DNA from: an uncultured Pelagibacteraceae bacterium
GTDB taxonomy: Bacteria > Pseudomonadota > Alphaproteobacteria > Pelagibacterales > Pelagibacteraceae
Length of the DNA stretch: 52,625 nucleotides
Direction: 5' to 3'
NCBI GenBank assembly: GCA_902566705.1
Contig: CACFJT010000008.1
Span: forward strand, 1 to 52,625
In this document: positions 22,650 to 28,575 of the stretch, piece after piece
Position numbering within the stretch: position 1 is the stretch's first letter
Layout of the letters: each line of letters starts with the position of its first letter
Position numbers and translations under genes: made by a program
The notes under the pieces: generated by a model
What the model was told of the DNA's origin: nothing
Database searches by the model: none
What the model saw: only the letters and a program-made list of their open reading frames with translations

Positions 22650-22735
22650 TGGTGGAGGGGGAAAGATTCGAACTTTCGAAGACCGAAGTCAACGGGTTTA
22701 CAGCCCGCCCCATTTGACCGCTCTGGAACCCCTCC
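22650..22735 (-). tRNA. tRNA-Tyr (GTA)
   Basis: An 86-base tRNA on the reverse strand with a long variable arm, acceptor GGAGGGG, anticodon loop CTGTAAA giving GTA, T-loop TTCGAAT and encoded CCA. It is the first gene of the tRNA-tuf-secE-rpl-rpo cluster. A short hairpin (22739-22752) lies 3 bases before its 5' end. Confidence 0.96.
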
Positions 22736-22738
22736 TAT

Positions 22739-22752
22739 GGGGAAGTGTCCCC
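22739..22752 (-). other. Small hairpin just before tRNA-Tyr
   Basis: GGGGA and TCCCC form a 5-bp G+C-rich stem with a 4-base loop, unusual in this AT-rich sequence. It would sit in the 5' leader cut off by RNase P and could help keep the leader from pairing with the G-rich 5' end of tRNA-Tyr. The role is inferred. Confidence 0.35.
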
Positions 22753-22781
22753 TGTTCAATAAAGCTTCAAATAACATGCGT

Positions 22782-22809
22782 TTTATATATTTTATTTATG
22801 CAAATGCAA
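22782..22809 (-). promoter_or_regulatory. Possible promoter of the tRNA-Tyr/tuf/rpo super-cluster
   Basis: Reading leftward, TTGCAT (22804-22809) is followed after 16 bases by TATAAA (22782-22787), a 5 of 6 match to the -10 consensus. It would start RNA near 22775, about 40 bases before tRNA-Tyr. The -35 is weak, but this is the first upstream gap of the cluster, so some promoter is expected here. Confidence 0.35.
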
Positions 22810-22863
22810 CACGTGATTTAATAAGAAAATATTAAAAAAACCGTGTAAAACACTAAATTATTT

Positions 22864-23607
22864 ATGAATAAATCATCATTTTTCATTGTTGGTCAACATG
22901 CAGTTATTGAGGCTCTTAGAAACCCCAAAAGAAAAGTTCTAAGAGTATTTTTAACTGAAGAATCTAAAAAAAATATTCATAGAAAAAACCCTAATAAAAA
23001 TATTTTAGAGGATGTTAAAATCTATTTTAAATCTAAAAAAGAATTAGACAAATATACTTCTAAAGAACAATTAATTCATAATGGTTATGTTGCAGAGATT
23101 GAACATTTAGATCAGCTGGATTTAAAACAATTTATTAAAAATAAAAAAAATCTTACATTTATTTGTCTTGATGAAGTTACAGATCCACGAAACATAGGGT
23201 CACTGATAAGAAGTGCAGCCTCATTTAAAATTGATGGATTGATAATTAAAGAGAGACATTTTCCAAGAGATAGTAAACTGATGTACAAATCTGCAAGTGG
23301 ATGTATGGAACATGTAAATATATTTCAAGTATCAAACATTAATTCTACATTAAAAAATTTAAGAGAAAAAAACTTTTGGGTTTATGGTTTTGATGCAAAA
23401 GGTCAGAAAGATTTCACAGATATAAAATGGGAAGGAAATAATATACTACTATTTGGGTCTGAAGGATTTGGAATGAGACATCATACTGCAAAATATGCAG
23501 ATTTTTTTGTTAAAATTAATATTGATGAAAAAGTCGAAAGTTTAAATATCTCAAATAGCGCTGCGATTGTATTTCATCACTTATGTTATATAAAAAAAAA
23601 GAGTTGA
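22864..23607 (+). CDS. rlmB: 23S rRNA guanosine-2251 2'-O-methyltransferase (TrmH/SPOUT family)
   Basis: The 247-residue product has an N-terminal substrate-binding domain (FIVGQHAVIEAL, residues 7-18). It also has the three SPOUT motifs: LDEVTDPRNIGSLIRS (about 102-117), LLFGSEGFGMR (about 195-205) and ESLNISNSAAIVFH (about 225-238). RlmB methylates G2251 in the P loop of 23S rRNA using SAM. TrmH-type tRNA methylation is the alternative, but the VGQHAVIEAL start favours RlmB. The gene is divergent from the tRNA-Tyr cluster and ends 33 bases before tRNA-Thr. Confidence 0.85.
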   Translation: MNKSSFFIVGQHAVIEALRNPKRKVLRVFLTEESKKNIHRKNPNKNILEDVKIYFKSKKELDKYTSKEQLIHNGYVAEIEHLDQLDLKQFIKNKKNLTFICLDEVTDPRNIGSLIRSAASFKIDGLIIKERHFPRDSKLMYKSASGCMEHVNIFQVSNINSTLKNLREKNFWVYGFDAKGQKDFTDIKWEGNNILLFGSEGFGMRHHTAKYADFFVKINIDEKVESLNISNSAAIVFHHLCYIKKKS

Positions 23608-23640
23608 TTATTCAGCAAATAATTAATAATTATTGCGCAT

Positions 23641-23716
23641 GCCCTTGTAGCTCAGCTGGTAGAGCAATTGATTTGTAATCAATAGGTCCGCGGTTCGAAT
23701 CCGTGCGGGGGCACCA
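23641..23716 (+). tRNA. tRNA-Thr (TGT)
   Basis: A 76-base cloverleaf with acceptor GCCCTTG paired to CGGGGGC (two G-T pairs), anticodon loop TTTGTAA giving TGT, T-loop TTCGAAT and an encoded CCA. A loose promoter (TTGATT at 23604-23609, AATTAT at 23628-23633) precedes it. The small-protein accessory cluster starts just downstream, so this tRNA marks one edge of the variable zone. Confidence 0.97.
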
Positions 23717-23728
23717 TCACTCAATAAA

Positions 23729-23741
23729 ATCAACGTTAATT
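23729..23741. repeat. 13-bp inverted repeat, left copy (partner 26062-26074)
   Basis: ATCAACGTTAATT here is the exact reverse complement of the 13 bases at 26062-26074, and four of the next six bases also match. It lies 12 bases after tRNA-Thr. The pair encloses four of the five small-protein genes. The centre AACGTT is self-complementary, so chance similarity is possible. Confidence 0.35.
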
Positions 23742-23762
23742 TTTTTTAAAAAATCTATAATT

Positions 23763-23783
23763 AATAAAATTTCTATATTCAGT
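23763..23783. repeat. Degenerate direct repeat, left copy (partner 26761-26781)
   Basis: This 21-base stretch matches 26761-26781 at 17 of 21 positions, and all four differences are transitions. The two copies lie just outside the two ends of the five-gene small-protein cluster, as expected for an old insertion scar or duplicated flank. The sequence is AT-rich, so the match is suggestive only. Confidence 0.35.
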
Positions 23784-23813
23784 GTGACGCTAGTGTGACG
23801 TTAGTGTGATGTG
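23781..23813. repeat. Three tandem 11-bp repeats (AGTGTGACGYT)
   Basis: Three head-to-tail 11-base units start at 23781, 23792 and 23803: AGTGTGACGCT, AGTGTGACGTT and AGTGTGATGTG. The reverse strand therefore shows CACACT three times at an 11-base step, about one helical turn. This arrangement resembles sites bound side by side by OmpR/PhoB-type regulators. It lies between tRNA-Thr and the end of the small-protein cluster. Confidence 0.7.
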
Positions 23814-23825
23814 ATCAAGTAATCG

Positions 23826-24269
23826 TTATATTTTTTGATCTTTCTTCTTCTGTTTAATTAATTCATTTTTGAAATTAACAAATTCATCTTTTAACTTTTT
23901 GTAATCAGCAAAATCATTCTTGATACATTTAAAAAAATTAGCATTAGAAATTGTATCCCATACTTGTAATAATTTGGCTGACTTTCTGTGTATGATAAAT
24001 TGTGGATCTAATGAAGATCCTTTTGAAAATCTAATTGATATAACACTGGGTTTAACATTATAACTTTCTTCATCAATATATATACTCTCATCATTGTAGT
24101 GAATATATTTTGCTTTTTTTTGATTTTTTGAAATAAAAAAGTGATGTGTGTTGAATAACTTCTTTTCACCTAATTCATTGCAAGAAATATTCAATATTTT
24201 GATATCGTTTGCATAAGCACTCACACTTAACAATAAAACAAGAACCACGATCCCTAAAAGTTTTTTCAT
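23826..24269 (-). CDS. Small exported protein of unknown function
   Basis: I do not recognise this 147-residue protein. It starts with a clear signal peptide (hydrophobic residues 4-18, AYA before ND at 20/21), so the mature chain is probably periplasmic. It has two Cys (30 and 115) that could form a disulfide, and a charged C-terminus likely to form a helix (about 122-147). The ATG at 24269 lies 2 bases after the stop of the upstream paralogue gene, so it is the last gene of that operon. A TTG six bases further upstream would overlap that stop and is less likely. Confidence 0.75.
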   Translation of the reverse strand: MKKLLGIVVLVLLLSVSAYANDIKILNISCNELGEKKLFNTHHFFISKNQKKAKYIHYNDESIYIDEESYNVKPSVISIRFSKGSSLDPQFIIHRKSAKLLQVWDTISNANFFKCIKNDFADYKKLKDEFVNFKNELIKQKKKDQKI

Positions 24270-24271
24270 TA

Positions 24272-24841
24272 TCAATAAGCCTTGTTAGTATAAAAGTCCC
24301 CTAGTTCTTTTGTCATCAAACCAATTCTAAGATGATCCATGTAACCCATTTCCTCACTCCAATTGAAACATTTAATCTGGACATAATCGCCATTTTCAAA
24401 AAATAAATAAGTAGCTGTAATTTTACTATTTCCAGTATTATCATCTGGATGAGCATAAGTTCCATCATCCCTTATCCTCATTATTTTAAGATCCCTTTTC
24501 ATATCCATTATGATTTCTTTTTGTTTTTTATAGCATTCAGCAATATTGTTTTGATAAGCAATCATTCCTGATATTCCATAAATAGTATAATTTTTGTCAT
24601 TTGGTTTATAATTAATCTGGATAGCATCGTACGTTTTAAAATTTGAAGAATGAATATCTGAACTCTTAAATTCATCACTTTTAAAATCATATACATACTT
24701 GGAAATTTGTTTGTGACTAAAAAAATCTAGTGCACTATCACCTATACTTATCCCCTCTATCTCAAATTCAGATATATCATCAGCCTTACTCCAAGATTGT
24801 AAATTTATCGTTAGTAAAAGAATTAGTAATAGGACCTTCAT
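24272..24841 (-). CDS. Secreted two-cysteine family protein, paralogue A
   Basis: The 189-residue product is of unknown function. It has a signal peptide ending near KADD (residues 19-22) and shares a recognisable layout with the genes at 24964 and 26126. The shared features are DDISEFEIEGISIG after the signal, an ISG block near 90, Cys103 followed by KKQKEI, and Cys158 in CFNWS, then a DHLRIG segment. The two conserved Cys suggest one disulfide in the periplasm. An 18-base element shared with two other genes here lies 16 bases before its start. Confidence 0.75.
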   Translation of the reverse strand: MKVLLLILLLTINLQSWSKADDISEFEIEGISIGDSALDFFSHKQISKYVYDFKSDEFKSSDIHSSNFKTYDAIQINYKPNDKNYTIYGISGMIAYQNNIAECYKKQKEIIMDMKRDLKIMRIRDDGTYAHPDDNTGNSKITATYLFFENGDYVQIKCFNWSEEMGYMDHLRIGLMTKELGDFYTNKAY

Positions 24842-24857
24842 AGAAAAAACACTTTCT

Positions 24858-24875
24858 CATTGTGTCGTATATGTG
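24858..24875 (-). promoter_or_regulatory. Shared 18-base upstream element, copy before paralogue A
   Basis: Read on the coding strand the copy is CACATATACGACACAATG, 16 bases before the start codon. It lines up without gaps with the elements at 26023-26040 and 26709-26726 (pattern CAC, TAT, G, ACA, TG). Here GACACA occurs twice at an 11-base step. It may be an operator over a promoter or part of the mRNA leader. Confidence 0.5.
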
Positions 24876-24963
24876 TCAAGATTTCTTGGAAATAAAATTA
24901 ATATTATTAACCTAATTGATCAGGCTACTAGAGCTGGGATTATGAGAGCAGTGCGTTAATTAA

Positions 24964-25548
24964 TTATTGAAATTTCAAACCCCAATTATTAAACTCATCG
25001 GTTCGTATACCTACCCTAAGATTATCAGTGTAATTTTTTTCTTTTTCCATTTTATTTGACCAATTAAAACATCTAACACTCATTGAACCACCATCTATAA
25101 AATATACATCTGATATAGCATAACTTTTGCCAGTATTATCGCCTGGCATTACTCCTTTATCATTTAATATTTTATCCGCATGTTTAAAGAATTGTAATAC
25201 GTCATTTGAAATTTTTTTTTGTTTTTTCAAACATTTCTCAAAGTCTGAATAAAAAATTCCACCAGCTATACTATGCAAAATATATTTTTTATCATTTCTT
25301 TTTACAGTAAATTGCATAACTTCATAATCACCAAAATTTCCATCATAAATATTTACCTGAACATATTTTTGGTCTGTATAAGCATAAGAATCATTATCAG
25401 TATTATTTTCAATTTTGTCCCTACTAAAATATTCTAACAAACTGACGCCAAGACTAAATCCCTCTATTTCAAATTCACTGATATCATCGGCCTTGGTCAA
25501 GGATTGAAGACTAAAGATTAAAATTAATACTGATAGAAATAATCTCAT
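24964..25548 (-). CDS. Secreted two-cysteine family protein, paralogue B
   Basis: The 194-residue product is a paralogue of the 24272 and 26126 genes. It has a signal peptide (residues 1-20, ending SLTKA), DDISEFEIEGFSLG, Cys106 followed by LKKQKKI, the GDNTGKS block near 136-142, Cys160 in CFNWS and TDNLRVG. The function is unknown. It follows the zinc-ribbon gene after 6 bases and probably shares its transcript. A 122-base gap separates it from paralogue A. Confidence 0.75.
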   Translation of the reverse strand: MRLFLSVLILIFSLQSLTKADDISEFEIEGFSLGVSLLEYFSRDKIENNTDNDSYAYTDQKYVQVNIYDGNFGDYEVMQFTVKRNDKKYILHSIAGGIFYSDFEKCLKKQKKISNDVLQFFKHADKILNDKGVMPGDNTGKSYAISDVYFIDGGSMSVRCFNWSNKMEKEKNYTDNLRVGIRTDEFNNWGLKFQ

Positions 25549-25554
25549 AATGAA

Positions 25555-26010
25555 TTAATAACATCTGGCTTTTCCATATTTTTTATTATCTAAAAGACCC
25601 CAGATAGTTATTGTGAAACCACTTGTGTTATAATCGTTCTTCGCTTGTCTGCAGACTACTTGCGCATAGATTTCAGCTGATTGTCCAGTTGGTGGACTTT
25701 TAATCTTTATCCAGAACGACTCGTCTTGTGGAAAACTAGACTCGACATAACCTGGATCAGTATATTGTGATACCAGTTTTGCTCTTCCAGATTTATTTAT
25801 TTTGTTATCAGTTGTGGTTGTTTTTTTTTCTGTTTTTTCTTCTTTGGAATTTTTTGTAATTTCATCTTCCCCAAAATAACCAATTATAATCAATATCATT
25901 ATTATCGGCCAGAAAAAACTAATTTTCTTTTTTTTATAACCACAGTGAGGGCACTGTTTTGCAGTGTCAGAAATTTCTTTTTTGCACTCATTGCATTTAA
26001 TTAAAGCCAT
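25555..26010 (-). CDS. Zinc-ribbon membrane protein
   Basis: From the ATG at 26010 the protein has 151 residues. An N-terminal zinc ribbon has Cys6, Cys9, Cys20 and Cys23 (CNEC and CPHCG), followed by one membrane helix at about 31-45. A Lys/Glu/Thr linker then leads to a C-terminal domain with two Cys (in VVCRQ and the final RCY). The ribbon would face the cytoplasm and the rest the periplasm. A GTG at 26025 would add five residues but falls inside the shared upstream element, so the ATG is preferred. The specific role is unknown. Confidence 0.75.
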   Translation of the reverse strand: MALIKCNECKKEISDTAKQCPHCGYKKKKISFFWPIIMILIIIGYFGEDEITKNSKEEKTEKKTTTTDNKINKSGRAKLVSQYTDPGYVESSFPQDESFWIKIKSPPTGQSAEIYAQVVCRQAKNDYNTSGFTITIWGLLDNKKYGKARCY

Positions 26011-26022
26011 ACAAAAATATAA

Positions 26023-26040
26023 CACTGTAGCTATAGTGTG
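26023..26040 (-). promoter_or_regulatory. Shared 18-base upstream element, copy before the zinc-ribbon gene
   Basis: The coding-strand copy CACACTATAGCTACAGTG lies 12 bases before the ATG. Its inner 16 bases form a near-perfect palindrome centred on AGCT (one mismatched pair), like an operator. It aligns gap-free with the copies before paralogues A and C. Confidence 0.5.
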
Positions 26041-26061
26041 TACAGATTTGAAATAACTTTC

Positions 26062-26074
26062 AATTAACGTTGAT
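26062..26074. repeat. 13-bp inverted repeat, right copy (partner 23729-23741)
   Basis: AATTAACGTTGAT is the exact reverse complement of 23729-23741. It lies in the 115-base gap between paralogue C and the zinc-ribbon gene, so the pair encloses the lower four genes of the cluster. This could be a trace of an inversion or duplication, or chance. Confidence 0.35.
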
Positions 26075-26125
26075 ACTATTTATCTTTTTAAATAAGGATT
26101 ATCACTAAAAATTTTTTCATTTTTA

Positions 26126-26695
26126 TTAATAAGCTTCAGTTGTAATAAATTTAGAAAATTCTAAGGATGAAATTTCAACTCTTAAATTATCTGTGTTACC
26201 AGTGGTCTCTGCTTTTTTTGACCAATCTGTACAATAAACAACTATATCAAAATTGCTTAAATAAAATTCTGCAATTTTGATTGAGCTCTTTGGATCATCT
26301 GGATAAGTGGTTTTGTATTCATTTACTTCTGCATTTGAAAAAGTTTTCTTTAAATCCCTAACTATAATTTTTTGTTTTTGGTAACATTTATTAATGTTAT
26401 CAAAAAACTCACCACCAACAATTGAACTTACAATATAATTTGAGCCTGATTTTATGTGTACTTGGATATGTTTATATGTTTCATAATCAGTCAAATCAAA
26501 TTGTAATCCATAAAATTTTTTGCTTTTAGGATAAGTATTTTTATAAGCTTTATTTATTTGATTTATAGTAAAATGATCAAGTAAATTATCTCCAACACTT
26601 ATTCCTTCAATCTGAAAGTCTCTGATATCATCAGCCTTGGTCCAGGATTGAAGACTAAAGATAAAAATTAATACTGTTGCAAAAAATATTCTCAT
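26126..26695 (-). CDS. Secreted two-cysteine family protein, paralogue C
   Basis: The 189-residue third member of the family. It has a signal peptide ending near KADD (20-23), DFQIEGISVG, Cys104 followed by YQKQKII, Cys155 in CTDWS, and TDNLRVE. The shared SLQSWTKADDI start with paralogues A and B shows recent duplication or strong constraint near the cleavage site. It is separated from nadK by 106 bases that hold its own copy of the 18-base element. Function unknown; a periplasmic role is inferred. Confidence 0.75.
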   Translation of the reverse strand: MRIFFATVLIFIFSLQSWTKADDIRDFQIEGISVGDNLLDHFTINQINKAYKNTYPKSKKFYGLQFDLTDYETYKHIQVHIKSGSNYIVSSIVGGEFFDNINKCYQKQKIIVRDLKKTFSNAEVNEYKTTYPDDPKSSIKIAEFYLSNFDIVVYCTDWSKKAETTGNTDNLRVEISSLEFSKFITTEAY

Positions 26696-26708
26696 AAAAA
26701 AACTTTAC

Positions 26709-26726
26709 CACTGTGCCCATAGAGTG
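26709..26726 (-). promoter_or_regulatory. Shared 18-base upstream element, copy before paralogue C
   Basis: The coding-strand copy CACTCTATGGGCACAGTG lies 13 bases before the ATG. CAC repeats at an 11-base step, as in the other copies. Similarity to the copy before paralogue A continues through the bases between element and start codon (AAAGT then a run of T). Confidence 0.5.
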
Positions 26727-26760
26727 ACCAGACTAAATATTTTTAAAGATTATTATTATA

Positions 26761-26781
26761 AACAAAATCTTTGTATTCAGT
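26761..26781. repeat. Degenerate direct repeat, right copy (partner 23763-23783)
   Basis: It matches 23763-23783 at 17 of 21 bases with only transitions as differences. It lies between the accessory cluster and the nadK stop, so the pair brackets the whole cluster. Confidence 0.35.
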
Positions 26782-26801
26782 TCATTGTCTTGTTTCATTT
26801 T

Positions 26802-27572
26802 CTAACTTGTTTCTTTTCTTATTTGCTCAATTTTAATCTTTTTTTGTAGGCTTCTATTTTTATCATAAAGAAGATTAAATTTAATTTTACTGTTAGTTTT
26901 TACAGTTATTGATTTAGCATTTCTAACCTCTAAATTATCTGCTACTGCACTTATAGGTCTTTTAGAGGGATTTAGATTAGTTATAACTATTTTAGATTTG
27001 TCATGAACGATCTTACCCTTCCACCTTCTTGGCCTAAATGCACTTATTGGAGATATTGATAGTTTTTTTGAATGAAGACTTAAAATAGGTCCATGTACTG
27101 ATAAATTGTAAGCTGTACTTCCTGCTGGTGTAGAAACAAGTACACCATCTGAGACTAATTTTTTAATTATTTGTCTTGATCCATGTTTAATAGATAAAGA
27201 AGCAGCTTGTCTACTTTGTCTTAATACAGATACTTCATTAATAGCAATTGATTTTCTAATTTGATTATTTTTATTTTTTACAATCATTTCTAAAGGTGAA
27301 ATTGAAACTGTGTTTGCTTTTGATAAATTTTTAATAAAATTTTTCGAGGAGAATTTATTCATTAAGAAACCATAATTACCAGAGTTAATTCCGTAAAATT
27401 GTTTTTTTGAGTATTTATTCTTTTTAAGTGTATTTAGCATAAAACCATCACCTCCTATAACAACAACTAGATTTTCCTTTTTAAAATTATGAAATTTTAT
27501 ATTTTTTAATATTTGTTTTTTAAATCTTAAAGATTTTTTATTTTTATCTGAAATTATCTGAATCTTTGTCAT
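26802..27572 (-). CDS. nadK: NAD kinase
   Basis: The 256-residue product has the NAD kinase motifs GGDG (residues 40-43), INSGNYGFLMN, NEVSVLR and DGVLVSTPAGSTAYNLSVHG. It phosphorylates NAD to NADP in the cytoplasm, using ATP or polyphosphate. It starts 4 bases after the 3' end of tRNA-Leu and is probably co-transcribed with it. It separates the small-protein cluster from the glucosylglycerate cassette. Confidence 0.93.
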   Translation of the reverse strand: MTKIQIISDKNKKSLRFKKQILKNIKFHNFKKENLVVVIGGDGFMLNTLKKNKYSKKQFYGINSGNYGFLMNKFSSKNFIKNLSKANTVSISPLEMIVKNKNNQIRKSIAINEVSVLRQSRQAASLSIKHGSRQIIKKLVSDGVLVSTPAGSTAYNLSVHGPILSLHSKKLSISPISAFRPRRWKGKIVHDKSKIVITNLNPSKRPISAVADNLEVRNAKSITVKTNSKIKFNLLYDKNRSLQKKIKIEQIRKETS

Positions 27573-27576
27573 TTAG

Positions 27577-27662
27577 TGGTGCCCTCGGCCAGACTCGAAC
27601 TGGCACTCCGCAAGCGGCAAGGATTTTAAGTCCTTTGTGTCTACCAATTTCACCACGAGGGC
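27577..27662 (-). tRNA. tRNA-Leu (TAA)
   Basis: An 86-base tRNA on the reverse strand with a perfect 7-bp acceptor stem (GCCCTCG with CGAGGGC), anticodon loop CTTAAAA giving TAA, a long variable arm, T-loop TTCGAGT and encoded CCA. A decayed copy of its bases 10-40 and of the 5' flank lies at 29800-29850, on the far side of the gpgP-gpgS cassette. Confidence 0.97.
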
Positions 27663-27760
27663 ATTAATGAATTTCATGAGTATTTATGCTAATATTTATA
27701 ATTGAACAAGTCTAATTAGTAAAATTGTTATTTATTAGAATATTTTATAAATATCAATTA

Positions 27761-28564
27761 ATGGAAAAAGTATTCAAAGTTTTAATATTTACTGACCTAG
27801 ATGGCTCTCTGCTTCATAGGGATACGTTTAAATTTGATGAAATAAAAGACTATTTAAAACTACTAATTTCAAAAGGCATTTTCATAATACCCTGTACTAG
27901 TAAAACAGAAAGAGAAATTTTAGAATTTAATCACGAGTTGGGATTAAATTTACCTTTTATATGTGAAAATGGAGCAGCAATTAGTGGCTTAGAATTATTA
28001 AATATAGATTTGCCTAAAGAATTAATACTTAGCAGAGAGAAAGATGATCTTTTAAATATATTTAAAAATAAAGTTCCAATAAACCTACAAAATAAATGTA
28101 AATGGGTGTTTGAGATGGACAAAAAAAAACAAAGTTTAGTTTTTGGTTTAGAAGATAAAAAACTAAAGATGGCCTTAAATCGTAAATACACTATTCCATT
28201 TATATTTGAAGGAACAAAAAATGATAGAAATGAATTATCTAGGATAATTAAAAAGGATAATCTTTACCTTCAAGAAGGAGGAAGGGTCATTAATTTAACA
28301 GACAGGGTTAGTAAAGCTAAAGCTCTTCGAATATTTGTCAGATTTTTCAAAAAAAATAACAAAAATGTAAAAACAATAGCTGTTGGTGATAATTACAATG
28401 ATTTAGATATGCTAAAAACAACTGATTTTCCTTGCCTGGTATTCAATGATAAATTCACTTTAGATGAAATTCCCATAGATAATTTAATTACAACAAATAA
28501 GCCATCTCCTGAGGGCTGGGCAGATGTGATTAAAATGGCTCTAGTTAAAATAGATAAAAATTAA
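27761..28564 (+). CDS. Glucosyl-3-phosphoglycerate phosphatase-like HAD (MPGP family)
   Basis: From the ATG at 27761 the protein has 267 residues. It has the HAD nucleophile motif TDLDGS (Asp12, Asp14), an IIB-type cap region with PFICENGAAI, and the motif IV AVGDNYNDLDML near the end. The family removes phosphate from mannosyl- or glucosyl-3-phosphoglycerate. The gpgS-like gene 11 bases downstream makes the glucosyl substrate more likely, giving glucosylglycerate. A TTG at 27725 would add 12 residues; the ATG fits the family start better. Confidence 0.75.
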   Translation: MEKVFKVLIFTDLDGSLLHRDTFKFDEIKDYLKLLISKGIFIIPCTSKTEREILEFNHELGLNLPFICENGAAISGLELLNIDLPKELILSREKDDLLNIFKNKVPINLQNKCKWVFEMDKKKQSLVFGLEDKKLKMALNRKYTIPFIFEGTKNDRNELSRIIKKDNLYLQEGGRVINLTDRVSKAKALRIFVRFFKKNNKNVKTIAVGDNYNDLDMLKTTDFPCLVFNDKFTLDEIPIDNLITTNKPSPEGWADVIKMALVKIDKN

Positions 28565-28575
28565 TAAAATTTCCT

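Noticed and set aside
23618..23634. Perfect 8-bp AT-only palindrome just before tRNA-Thr.
   Set aside because: It consists only of A and T in an AT-rich genome and probably reflects promoter-like AT content rather than a specific site.
23738..23757. T-run after tRNA-Thr as a rho-independent terminator.
   Set aside because: The preceding sequence forms only a short AACGTT-centred dyad without a stable G+C stem, so a terminator call is not supported.
24934..24951. Reverse strand CTGCTCTCATAATCCCAG looks like a tRNA-Met anticodon arm (CTCATAA loop).
   Set aside because: Only 3 of 5 stem pairs form and no T-arm or acceptor stem can be found around it, so it is too weak to call a tRNA relic.
26011..26025. 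GTG start adding five residues to the zinc-ribbon protein.
   Set aside because: It overlaps the shared upstream element, and the zinc-ribbon family normally begins right before the first CxxC, as with the ATG at 26010.
26089..26110. ATCACT near 26100 resembles the sequence after the tRNA-Thr 3' end and might be an attachment site.
   Set aside because: Only six consecutive bases agree and no part of the tRNA itself is duplicated.
27725..27760. TTG start adding 12 residues to the GpgP-like protein.
   Set aside because: The ATG at 27761 puts the HAD motif at the usual distance from the N-terminus and no ribosome-binding site supports the TTG.
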